Source: Streptomyces sp. DvalAA-14
Lineage (GTDB): Bacteria > Actinomycetota > Actinomycetes > Streptomycetales > Streptomycetaceae
NCBI RefSeq assembly: GCF_900091855.1
Contig: NZ_FMCH01000560.1
Coordinates: 1-64,000, forward strand
Reading direction: 5' to 3'
Length of the DNA: 64,000 bases
Shown: piece after piece, positions 40,238 to 47,805 of the stretch
Layout of the letters: each line of letters opens with the position of its first letter
Position numbering within the stretch: position 1 is the stretch's first letter
Translations under genes and position numbers: made by a program
Notes under the pieces: model-generated
What the model was told of the DNA's origin: nothing
The model's input: only the letters and a program-made list of their open reading frames with translations
Databases searched by the model: none

Positions 40238-41128
40238 ATGGGACAGTCCAAGGAAACTACGCAGGGTGAGGCCGGCGAGCCCCAGCCGTACCGGGAACTG
40301 CCCGTCTACGGGAGGGCGCCGACCGGCGGGGGTCCGGGTGTGCCGGGCGAGGACGGCGGGCCGGGCCCCGCGGTGCTGGTGCGCGGGCTGTGGAAGCGGT
40401 TCGGCGAGCACGCCGCCGTCGCCGGCATCGACCTGGAGCTACCCGCGGGCCGCTTCATCGGCCTGGTGGGGCCGAACGGCGCGGGAAAGACGACAACGCT
40501 CTCGATGGTGACAGGCCTGCTGCGGCCCGACGAGGGCACCGTGCGGATCGTCGGCTGCGACGTCTGGTCGGACCCGGTCGCGGTGAAGGCCCGGATCGGG
40601 GTGCTGCCGGAGGGGCTGCGGCTCTTCGAGCGGCTCTCGGGGCGCGAACTGCTGGGCTACACCGGTCGATTGCGCGGCCTGCCCGGCCAGCAGGTCGACG
40701 AGCGGGCCGCCCAGCTGATGGACGTGCTCGACCTGTCCGACGCGCGGCACAAGCTCGTCGTCGACTACTCCACCGGTATGCGCAAGAAGATCGGCCTGGC
40801 CGCCGCGCTGCTGCACAACCCCGAAGTCCTCTTTCTCGACGAGCCGTTCGAAGGGGTCGACCCGGTGTCCGCCCAGGTGATCCGCGGCGTGCTGGAGCGC
40901 TATACGGGCGCGGGCGGCACCGTGGTGTTCTCCTCCCATGTGATGGAGCTGGTGGAGAGCCTGTGCGACTGGGTGGCGGTGATGGCGGCCGGCCGGATCG
41001 TGGCGCGCGGGCCGCTCGCCGAGGTGCGCGGCGCGGCACCCACCTTGCAGGACGCCTTCTTGTCGCTCGTCGGCGCGGACCGGCACGGCGGCCAGGATCT
41101 GGACTGGCTCGGCGGAGGCACCCGATGA
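40238..41128 (+). CDS. ABC transporter ATP-binding protein
   Basis: The protein has 296 residues. A 45-residue non-conserved N-terminal tail precedes the ATPase. Walker A GPNGAGKTTT lies near residue 77, the Q-loop region near LPEGLRLFE, the ABC signature YSTGMRKKIGLAAAL near 173 (a variant of LSGGQ), Walker B EVLFLDEPFEGVDP and the H-loop FSSHVMELVESL. The variant signature (YSTGM) is that of ABC-2-type drug/lipid exporters. A good ribosome binding site is present, and the stop overlaps the permease ATG by 4 nt. Confidence 0.95.
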   Translation: MGQSKETTQGEAGEPQPYRELPVYGRAPTGGGPGVPGEDGGPGPAVLVRGLWKRFGEHAAVAGIDLELPAGRFIGLVGPNGAGKTTTLSMVTGLLRPDEGTVRIVGCDVWSDPVAVKARIGVLPEGLRLFERLSGRELLGYTGRLRGLPGQQVDERAAQLMDVLDLSDARHKLVVDYSTGMRKKIGLAAALLHNPEVLFLDEPFEGVDPVSAQVIRGVLERYTGAGGTVVFSSHVMELVESLCDWVAVMAAGRIVARGPLAEVRGAAPTLQDAFLSLVGADRHGGQDLDWLGGGTR

Positions 41129-42816
41129 CCGCCTCCGACTGGCCGGCGTTTCCCGGGGCGCCCTCGGCTCCGGCCGCTCCGGCGGGCGCGCCCGCTCCTC
41201 GCGGCGCCTCGGTCACCCCGGTGTTCGTGCGGCTGAAGCTGGCGGTGATCCGCAACGGGCTGCGTCAGTCCCGGGGCCGCACCGTCGGCTGGGCGGCCGG
41301 TGTCGGCTTCACACTGCTCTACGCCCTCGCGCTCGGCGCCGGCCTGATCGCGCTGCGGGGAGATCACTACGCACCGGCCGCCGCGGTCACCCTCGCCGTG
41401 GTGCTGGGCCTGGGCTGGGCGGTGATGCCGCTGTTCTTCTTCGGTGGCGACGACACCCTCGACCCGACGCGCCTGTCCATGCTGCCGCTGCGGCCCCGCC
41501 CGCTGATGACCGCGCTGCTGGTCTCCTCGGTCATCGGGGTCGGCCCGCTGTTCACGGTGATGGTGTCCACCGGCGCGGTGATCGCGCTGGCGGACGGTGG
41601 AGCGGCAGTGGCCGTCGCGGTGCCGGCGGTCGCCCTGGTCCTGCTGACCTGTGTGGCGTTGTCCCGAGCGGTGGCGGCGGCCAACACCCGTTTGCTGACC
41701 AGCCGCAGGGGCCGTGATCTGGCCCTGCTCAGCGGGCTGTTCGTGGCGGTGGGCGCCCAGCTGGTCAATCTCGGCGTCAGTTCGCTGTCCTCCAACGGCG
41801 GCCTGCACCGGGTCACTTCGGTCGCGTCGGTGCTGCGCTGGATACCGCCCGCACCGGCGGTGGACGCGGTGCGTTCCACCGGCCGGGGTGCGTACGGCCT
41901 GGCGGCGCTGCAGCTGGTCTACGCGGTCGCGGTCCTCGCCGTCATCCTGCGCTGGTGGTACAGCAGCCTGCTGCGGTTGATGGTCTCCCCGGACGCGTCG
42001 ACCGTCCAGGGGGTGGCGGAGGCCTCCACGGGCACCGCGGCGCGCACCGGCTGGGCCAAGCGGGTTGCCGGACTGCTGCCGGCGCGGCTGGTCGGAGGCC
42101 GGACGGGCACGGTGATGGAGCGGCAGTTCCTCTACCTGTGGCGGGACCCGCGCTCCCGGGCGGCGCTTTCGACGGGCCTGGCGGTCGGCCTACTGCTGCC
42201 GCTGGTCGCGGTGGTGCAGCACGGCACGGTCTACCAGTGCCTGTGGGCGGCGGGACTGCTCGGCATGCAGATGTACAACCAGTTCGGCATCGACGGATCG
42301 GCGTTCTGGACGGTGGCGGCGACCATATCCACCCGTCGGGACGCCGCCCTCGAACTGCGTGGCCGGGCCCTCACGCTGGTCGGCATCGCGGTGCCGTACG
42401 TCACCCTGGTCACGGTCGGCGCGGCCCTGCTGCTCGGCCGAGTCGACGCGCTGGCCGAGACGCTGGGCCTGGCCTTCGCGTTCCTGGGCGCGCTGACCGC
42501 CACCGGCACCTACGCCAGCGTCCGCTTCCCGTACGCCGTCCCGCAGCACAACCCGTTCGGCAACGCCGCGCCCGGCCAGGGCAGCCTGGTCGCCCTGAAC
42601 GTGTTCGGCGGCACGCTCAGCGGCGCGGTGGCCTGCCTGCCGGTGCTGGGGCTGTCCCTGTTCCTCCACCTCAGCGGCCACCAGGAGCTGTTGTGGACAG
42701 TGCTGCCGATCGGCATGGTCTACGGGGCGTTGGTGGGGGCGGTGGCGCTGCGGCTCACCGCGCCGCTGCTGCTGCGGCGGCTGCCGGAGATCCTGGCGGT
42801 CGTGGGCAAGGTGTGA
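41125..42816 (+). CDS. ABC transporter permease (ABC-2-like, about 12 TM)
   Basis: The protein has 563 residues. ATG 41125 overlaps the ATPase stop (ATGA), so the two form a coupled operon. About 12 hydrophobic segments occur in two clusters: residues ~50-280 and, after a cytoplasmic loop containing GTVMERQFLYLWRDPRSRAALSTG, ~345-555. The MERQFLYLWRDPR element resembles the coupling helix region of large ABC-2 permeases. The substrate is unknown; export is likely from the architecture. Confidence 0.88.
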   Translation: MTASDWPAFPGAPSAPAAPAGAPAPRGASVTPVFVRLKLAVIRNGLRQSRGRTVGWAAGVGFTLLYALALGAGLIALRGDHYAPAAAVTLAVVLGLGWAVMPLFFFGGDDTLDPTRLSMLPLRPRPLMTALLVSSVIGVGPLFTVMVSTGAVIALADGGAAVAVAVPAVALVLLTCVALSRAVAAANTRLLTSRRGRDLALLSGLFVAVGAQLVNLGVSSLSSNGGLHRVTSVASVLRWIPPAPAVDAVRSTGRGAYGLAALQLVYAVAVLAVILRWWYSSLLRLMVSPDASTVQGVAEASTGTAARTGWAKRVAGLLPARLVGGRTGTVMERQFLYLWRDPRSRAALSTGLAVGLLLPLVAVVQHGTVYQCLWAAGLLGMQMYNQFGIDGSAFWTVAATISTRRDAALELRGRALTLVGIAVPYVTLVTVGAALLLGRVDALAETLGLAFAFLGALTATGTYASVRFPYAVPQHNPFGNAAPGQGSLVALNVFGGTLSGAVACLPVLGLSLFLHLSGHQELLWTVLPIGMVYGALVGAVALRLTAPLLLRRLPEILAVVGKV

Positions 42817-42862
42817 GGAGGTAGTCCTGGGGTGCCCCGGGGTGCCCGAGGTGTGGGGCGGG

Positions 42863-44122
42863 TCACCCTTCCCGCTGGTAGGCGGCCTTGGGACGACGCA
42901 GTTCGGTCGTCCAGCCCAGAAAGGCGACGACGGGCAGGGCGGCGCCGAGGACGGTCGCGGCGCCCCAGCCACCGGCGTGGTAGGCGTACGAGCCGGCCTG
43001 GGAGCCGATCGCGCCGCCCACGAAGAAGGTCGCCATGAACGCGCTGTTGAGCCGGGCCCGTGCTTCGCCGTCCAGTTGGTAGACCACCTGCTGGCCGAGG
43101 ACGAGAGTCGTCTGGGTGCCCATGTCCAGGACAACGGCCGCCGCACCGAGCGCGATGACGTTGTGCCGGCCGAATCCGGCCACCGCGAAGGCGACCGCCG
43201 CCGCGACGAACGACGCGCCCGTCATGGGCCGAACCAGCCCGCGGTCCGCCCACCGTCCGGCGAAGGGCGCCACCAACGCCCCGCCGGCCCCGACGAGGGC
43301 GAACAGGCCGACCTGCCACTGCTTGTAGTCGAAGGGCGGGCTGGTCAGCACGTAGGAGATGGTCGTCCAGAAGACGGAGAACGCGCCGAACATCGCTGCC
43401 TGGTAGAGCGCCCTGCGGCGCAGCGCCGGATGCACCTTCAGCAGGCGGGCCGTGGAGCGGAGCAAGGCGCCGTAGGTCAGGCCGACCGCGGCGCCGGAAG
43501 GGGCGCGGCGCGGCAGACGGGCGCGCAACACCAGGGTCAGTACGGTCATCAGACCGGCCGAGGTCAGATAGACGACGCGCCAGTTGGTCGCGCCCGCCAG
43601 CAGACTGCCGAACGTCCGGGACAGCAGGATGCCGGTGAGCAGCCCGCTCATCACCTGTCCGACGACGCGGCCCCGGGACGCGTCCGGCGCGAGGTCCGCG
43701 GCGAAGGGCACCAGGATCTGCGTGACCACCAGCGTCGTCCCAGCGATCAGCGAGGCGATCAGCAGGACCGGGAAGTCCGGCGCCAGACCGGCCAGCACGA
43801 GGGCGCCGATGGTGAGGGTGAGCAGCACGGTGGCGAGGCGGCGCTTCTCGACGACGTCGCCGAGCGGGACGAGCAGCAGCAGGCCGGCCGCGTAGCCCAG
43901 TTGGGTGGCGGTGACGAGACCGCCGGCGGTCACCTCGGATATGCCGAAGGTGTGGCGCAGTTCGCTGAGCAGCGGCTGGGCGTAGTAGAGGTTGGCGACG
44001 GTGAGACCGCAGGAGACGGCGAGCAGCACGATCAGGCTGCGCGGCGGCCCCTCGGACGCCGGACCGGAGGCCTCGCCGTCCGGGGTATGCCCGGAGGGTG
44101 CGAGGTCGGCGGGGTGGGACAT
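42863..44122 (-). CDS. MFS transporter (drug/sugar efflux type)
   Basis: The protein has 419 residues with 12 TM segments. Diagnostic stretches are ANLYYAQPLLSELRHTFGISEVTAGGLVTATQLGYAAGLLLLVPLGDVVEKRRLAT, with its helix 2-3 loop, and GSLLAGATNWRVVYLTSAGLM. It closely follows the YgaY/AraJ-like efflux pattern. It is divergent from the ABATE/CGNR gene over 210 bp containing two matched palindromes, so that protein probably represses it. Confidence 0.9.
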   Translation of the reverse strand: MSHPADLAPSGHTPDGEASGPASEGPPRSLIVLLAVSCGLTVANLYYAQPLLSELRHTFGISEVTAGGLVTATQLGYAAGLLLLVPLGDVVEKRRLATVLLTLTIGALVLAGLAPDFPVLLIASLIAGTTLVVTQILVPFAADLAPDASRGRVVGQVMSGLLTGILLSRTFGSLLAGATNWRVVYLTSAGLMTVLTLVLRARLPRRAPSGAAVGLTYGALLRSTARLLKVHPALRRRALYQAAMFGAFSVFWTTISYVLTSPPFDYKQWQVGLFALVGAGGALVAPFAGRWADRGLVRPMTGASFVAAAVAFAVAGFGRHNVIALGAAAVVLDMGTQTTLVLGQQVVYQLDGEARARLNSAFMATFFVGGAIGSQAGSYAYHAGGWGAATVLGAALPVVAFLGWTTELRRPKAAYQREG

Positions 44123-44259
44123 CGGGGCCTCACAGGGGGTCGCGGTGGCCGGGTGCGGCTCGGATCGTGTTGCCGCAGGTAGCCGCGGCTGGGTGCGGGT
44201 GGCGGCGGCTGGGTGCGGGTCGGGTCCGAAGGGGGCGGGCGGGCATGTCGTGACGCGGC

Positions 44260-44274
44260 ACCGGTCATACCGGT
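44260..44274. promoter_or_regulatory. Palindromic operator copy 1 (ACCGGT-CAT-ACCGGT)
   Basis: A 15-bp palindrome with perfect 6-bp arms lies in the divergent MFS/CGNR promoter region. A second copy lies 38 bp away, centre to centre. Confidence 0.65.
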
Positions 44275-44297
44275 TCCGCGCGGGAGAGATCGACGGT

Positions 44298-44312
44298 ACC
44301 AGTTAAACCGGT
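44298..44312. promoter_or_regulatory. Palindromic operator copy 2 (ACCAGTTAAACCGGT)
   Basis: This is a 15-bp near-palindrome with one mismatched base pair in each-arm comparison to copy 1 (ACCrGT..ACCGGT). It lies 20 bp upstream of the CGNR-protein start, so binding here would block that gene's own promoter. Confidence 0.6.
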
Positions 44313-44332
44313 GCCGCCCTTAGGCTGGCCCC

Positions 44333-44929
44333 ATGACCGACAGCGCCGCCGTCCGTGTCCTCGCGCCCGTTCGCTTCCGCCAGGGCTCGGGGCGGCTGTG
44401 CCTGGATTACCTGCGCACCCTGCGCTACCGGGGCACCCCGCAGGCCACCGAGGAGTTGGCCGACCCGCAGGCGCTGGCCGCCTGGGTGAAACAATGCGGG
44501 CCCTGCGGGGATGGACCGGTGGCCCGTCCCGCCCCGGGGCAACTGGTGCGGGCACGGGCTTTGCGCGAGGCGGTGCACGCGCTGATCCTCGCGGCTCTCG
44601 GCCCGGACGGCCCGGCCGCGCTTCCCGCCGGCGCCCGCGCCCGGCTCAACTCCGCCGCGGCGGACCCCCTCCCGACCCCGCAGCTCACCCCGTCCGGCGC
44701 ACTCGGCTGGCACGCCGAGGACCCGGTCACCGCCACCCTGGCCCTCATCGCCCGCGACGCGCTCGACCTGGCGACGTCCCCGACGCTGCTCCCCCGGCTG
44801 CGCCCCTGCGCGTCCCCGGTGTGCGGTGCGTTCTTCCTGGACCACTCCCGTCCCGGCGCCCGCCGCTGGTGCTCGATGGACACCTGCGGCAACCGCGCGA
44901 AGAAGGCCGGCGCGCGAGCACGCGCCTGA
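44333..44929 (+). CDS. ABATE/CGNR zinc-finger domain regulator
   Basis: The protein has 198 residues. The ABATE N-terminal domain (about 17-140) contains SGRLCLDYLRTLRYRG and RARALREAVHALI. The C-terminal CGNR zinc finger (about 155-198) contains RPCASPVCGAFFLDHSRPGARRWCSMDTCGNRAKK, with four Cys ligands. Such proteins are stress-responsive DNA-binding regulators, often near transporters. TAGGCT seven bases before the ATG and lack of a ribosome binding site suggest leaderless transcription. The adjacent twin palindromes are its probable operators. Confidence 0.9.
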   Translation: MTDSAAVRVLAPVRFRQGSGRLCLDYLRTLRYRGTPQATEELADPQALAAWVKQCGPCGDGPVARPAPGQLVRARALREAVHALILAALGPDGPAALPAGARARLNSAAADPLPTPQLTPSGALGWHAEDPVTATLALIARDALDLATSPTLLPRLRPCASPVCGAFFLDHSRPGARRWCSMDTCGNRAKKAGARARA

Positions 44930-44932
44930 ACC

Positions 44933-45580
44933 TCACGGCGTACGGCGGCTCGAGTGGCCCCAACGGAAAGTGGTCATCATGGCGTCGAAGAGTTCGGCGA
45001 CGGCCCGGGTGAAAGGGCTCGCCGGGTCCCCGTCCCCCGCGGTCGAGAAGCTCACCGTCAGCCAGCGGCCACCGTCCCCCGGGACGGGCACCACGTAATC
45101 GACATGCCGCGTCGGCACACCGGCTTCCGCCTCCTCCTCCGCGGCCGCCCGTACGTACTCCCGGCGCACCCCGACCGTCTCCGCGACCCCGCGTACCTCC
45201 CCCGCCTCCCCGGCCAGCCGCCCCAACACGGCTTCCGGCTGCGCCGCCTCCCCCTCAACCCCCTCAACCCCTTCAACTTCTGCCACCTCTGCCACCACGA
45301 ACGAAGCGGCCAACATCCCACCCCCGGGCCGCGCCCCCACCGGCACGTACAGATCCAGCCCGCCCGCCTTCCGCGCCTCCGCCACCAGCCCCTCCACCCG
45401 CCGCCTCACGTACAGCCGGTACGCCATCCCCTTGTCCCGCGGCACCCCAGCGGGAATCCGCTCGATCCCCCGAAAGATCCTCGCGTCCAGCACCGCGCGG
45501 GTGCCATTGCGAAGGGGCACGCGAACCCAGCCGGGCGGCAGCAGCAGGCTGTACGCGGTGGGCGGGGTGATCGTGCTCAC
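44933..45580 (-). CDS. Conserved-looking companion of the T7SS-secreted-type protein; unknown function
   Basis: The protein has 215 residues from GTG 45580, which overlaps the upstream gene's stop by 4 nt. It is soluble. It begins TAYSLLLPPGWVRVPLRNG, followed by a helical charged region (MAYRLYVRRRVEGLVAEARKAGGLDLYVPVG). The C-terminal part reads RHVDYVVPVPGDGGRWLTVSFSTAGDGDP then VAELFDAMMTTFRW. I recall similar proteins (PPGW..IP start, FRW end) repeatedly next to T7SS-secreted-type genes in Streptomyces. An immunity, chaperone or secretion-helper role is possible but not shown. Its middle holds a VEGVEGVEGE repeat. Confidence 0.75.
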   Translation of the reverse strand: MSTITPPTAYSLLLPPGWVRVPLRNGTRAVLDARIFRGIERIPAGVPRDKGMAYRLYVRRRVEGLVAEARKAGGLDLYVPVGARPGGGMLAASFVVAEVAEVEGVEGVEGEAAQPEAVLGRLAGEAGEVRGVAETVGVRREYVRAAAEEEAEAGVPTRHVDYVVPVPGDGGRWLTVSFSTAGDGDPASPFTRAVAELFDAMMTTFRWGHSSRRTP

Positions 45581-45972
45581 CGCGGCACGCCTGCACTGCG
45601 CGCGGTGCGGTGCAGGCGCCAGCGCGCCAGGGTCGCGACGAGCGGGGCAACGAGGGGAATCGGCGTCAGCACCCACCCCCCGGCGGATGTGAGGGCCATA
45701 CCGCCCAAGAACCCGCCGAGCCAGACATAGAGGAGCACCCCTGAATCCCAGCCATTGCTACGCCATACGCCATGCATGCCTGCCCAGGTGAGCAATTGGC
45801 CAATGGCTGAGAGGCCAGCCATCTCCAGAGCGAAGGTCAACCGGCTCGGGTCGAGCAGCCTCGCCGTCAGCGCGATAACGCACAAGCCAAGCATCGGAGT
45901 TGCTGCCCCATAGCGGATGAGTCTGTCGCCTCGAGCCAGCAATGGATCGTTAGTCAGCTCGCTCGGGAACAC
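45577..45972 (-). CDS. Small membrane protein of lower GC, possible immunity protein
   Basis: The protein has 131 residues from GTG 45972 (GGAGAG upstream). Hydrophobic stretches near residues 22-40, 47-66, 77-98 and 100-118 suggest four membrane helices. The C-terminal tail is basic. Codon third positions are visibly less G/C-biased than in all neighbours (for example 45720-46010), a sign of recent acquisition or weak selection. It is linked by a 19-nt gap and a 4-nt overlap to genes on both sides. The position next to a T7SS-secreted-type protein suggests an immunity role. No family is recognised. Confidence 0.7.
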   Translation of the reverse strand: MFPSELTNDPLLARGDRLIRYGAATPMLGLCVIALTARLLDPSRLTFALEMAGLSAIGQLLTWAGMHGVWRSNGWDSGVLLYVWLGGFLGGMALTSAGGWVLTPIPLVAPLVATLARWRLHRTARSAGVPR

Positions 45973-45991
45973 AGTCTCTCCGTCTCAAGGG

Positions 45992-47353
45992 TCACCATGA
46001 CGACCCAACTTCGTTGGTGTAGCGGTTCTTCAGCCGTCCGTAGGGACCGTATTGCCACTTCTGCGGGAAGAGGTCGCTGCTCCCGACTCCCTTGTCCCAA
46101 CCGTCCACCAGCGTGGCGACCGCCCACATGCCCTGAAAAGCCCGCTTGTGGGCCTCCGCCCCCAAGCTCGCCCCTTGCACCTCCGGGCTGTCCGGATATG
46201 CCTCCCGTAGCCGCTGCACGTCCTTGTGCAAGTTGGCCGTCTCCTTGTCCCCGCCCACCACCGCCGCCTCCCAGCGGGAGGCCACCGCCAGCGGGACGGC
46301 GGCCTCCTCCGCCGAAGCGGCGTGGCCGGCCCGGAGTGAGGCCGCGCGGGCGATATTGCGGGTGTGGCGGGCCCTGGCCCGCTCCGCGCGGGTGGAGGCT
46401 CGGCGGTTGACGACCGCTGAGGAGCGGTCGCGGAGGGATCGGGTCTCACGGGCGGCTGTCTCGGCCGCTCGCTCCTCCGCGGCCAGTTCCGCCGCGACCT
46501 TGGTGGCGTCCCGCACCTTGCGCAGGTTGGTCAGGGCGACCGCGCCCACCTGCATGGTGAGCAGGCCGAAGATGTCCATGCCGACGTCCGCCCACGAGCC
46601 GTCGGCTGCGGACGCGAGCAGCAGGTGGCCGGCGAGGACGCCGAAGGTGAGCCAGAGGGCGAGGCCCGCGACCCAGCCGGCCGGGGTCATCGTGATCGCG
46701 GCGATCGCGATACCGCTGGCGACCCAGCCCATCAGGTCCACGACGAACGAGATCAGACTCTGGCAGGTGTCCACCTCGTTCTTGCGTCGCTCCCACCAGC
46801 TGTCCCTGATCTTGTCGTCGATTTCGTGGCGGATGCGGGTGGCGTAGTGGTCGGCCCGCCCGTCCCGTTGGTCGGTCACCCGGGCAAGCGCCTTGCGGTG
46901 ACGGCCAGCCGGATCGCCGTCGTCCGGTGCTCCCGATGCCGATCCCGATCCCGATCCGTATCCCGATCCCGATCCCGATCCAGCGGCGGCCTTCTCCTCC
47001 GCCTGGGCGGTGTGCAGGATGCGGTCCGCCGCTGCCTGGAAACCCGCCAACTCGGCCGCCCAGCCGCTCAGTCCGCCGTGGACGCGTTCGTAGCGCTCGG
47101 CGGTCTCCCGCAGCCGGACCTCCAACTCCCGTGCGCCGTCGCGCAAGGCATCGGCGTAGCGGCCCTTGAGCCCATGGCCGTCCGCGATCAGTCTGAGGTC
47201 ACCGGCCTCGGTTCTGAGCTGAGCGGCGACCCGCTTCATGTGCGCGACTTCTTCGAGAATCGCGCTTGGGTCGCCCGGGACCGGATCGGCGTCGGTGAGG
47301 GGATGCCAGTCGCGCGGCCGGGGGCGGCCGGCCACCGTACGCACGCCGCTCAA
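45992..47353 (-). CDS. Putative T7SS-secreted (WXG/LXG-like) protein with membrane-inserting middle
   Basis: The protein has 453 residues. It starts at TTG 47353, overlapping the upstream stop; GTG 47344 is an alternative. Residues ~13-120 form the helical hairpin domain of streptomycete putative T7SS-secreted proteins (RDWHPLTDADPVPGDPSAI, a long amphipathic pair, and SGWAAELAGF at 96-105). A Gly/Ser linker (125-140) follows. A hydrophobic double segment lies at about 199-250 (ISFVVDLMGWVASGIAIAAI, WVAGLALWLTFGVLAGHLLL), then an Arg/Ala-rich coiled region (~275-345). An unfamiliar C-terminal domain ends in QKWQYGPYGRLKNRYTNEVG. No known toxin motif is visible, but the layout is that of an effector. 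Confidence 0.82.
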   Translation of the reverse strand: MSGVRTVAGRPRPRDWHPLTDADPVPGDPSAILEEVAHMKRVAAQLRTEAGDLRLIADGHGLKGRYADALRDGARELEVRLRETAERYERVHGGLSGWAAELAGFQAAADRILHTAQAEEKAAAGSGSGSGYGSGSGSASGAPDDGDPAGRHRKALARVTDQRDGRADHYATRIRHEIDDKIRDSWWERRKNEVDTCQSLISFVVDLMGWVASGIAIAAITMTPAGWVAGLALWLTFGVLAGHLLLASAADGSWADVGMDIFGLLTMQVGAVALTNLRKVRDATKVAAELAAEERAAETAARETRSLRDRSSAVVNRRASTRAERARARHTRNIARAASLRAGHAASAEEAAVPLAVASRWEAAVVGGDKETANLHKDVQRLREAYPDSPEVQGASLGAEAHKRAFQGMWAVATLVDGWDKGVGSSDLFPQKWQYGPYGRLKNRYTNEVGSSW

Positions 47354-47625
47354 CCCGTCTGCGCCAGACGGTGATCCGTTTGCCGGAAGGTCTCCCGGGC
47401 CGATCCGACGAGGCCGCCCACCGACTCGATGTGGGTGAGCAGCTTCTTGCGGTACCAGGACCAGTTGTCCACGAAGGCGTCCATGGCGTCCGCGACGGCG
47501 CCCGCACCCCAGATGTCGTGCAGCTCGTCTCGGTGCGCTGAGATCGTACGGAATTCGGCGTGCAACTTGCCCAGCAGCCGTTCCGCGTCGCCCAGCACCT
47601 CATCGGTGACCTGGAGGTCGCTCAT
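47350..47625 (-). CDS. Small WXG100-like protein
   Basis: The protein has 91 residues from ATG 47625 (GGGAG upstream). It is all-helical, with a first helix (VTDEVLGDAERLLGKLHAEFRTISAHRDELHDIW), a turn at W39-G40-A41-G42 in place of a strict W-x-G, and a second helix (AVADAMDAFVDNWSWYRKKLLTHIESVGGLVGSAR). The size, helix-turn-helix layout and position before the secreted-type gene (4-nt TTGA overlap) point to an ESX-type partner or chaperone. It may co-fold with the next protein. Confidence 0.8.
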   Translation of the reverse strand: MSDLQVTDEVLGDAERLLGKLHAEFRTISAHRDELHDIWGAGAVADAMDAFVDNWSWYRKKLLTHIESVGGLVGSARETFRQTDHRLAQTG

Positions 47626-47805
47626 TCGCGCACTCCCGGGCACCGCCGTTTTCTCCTGTCAGCAACCACAACCGCACAACGGTCCGTATCCCGCCGAAGG
47701 TTACGGCCCCATCGGCATATGCCAGCCGAACGGGTGGCGGCACCCGGCGGCGGCACACGCGGCACCGGCGACCGCGCCGTGGCGACTCGGCGGTTCCGCG
47801 GCGGA

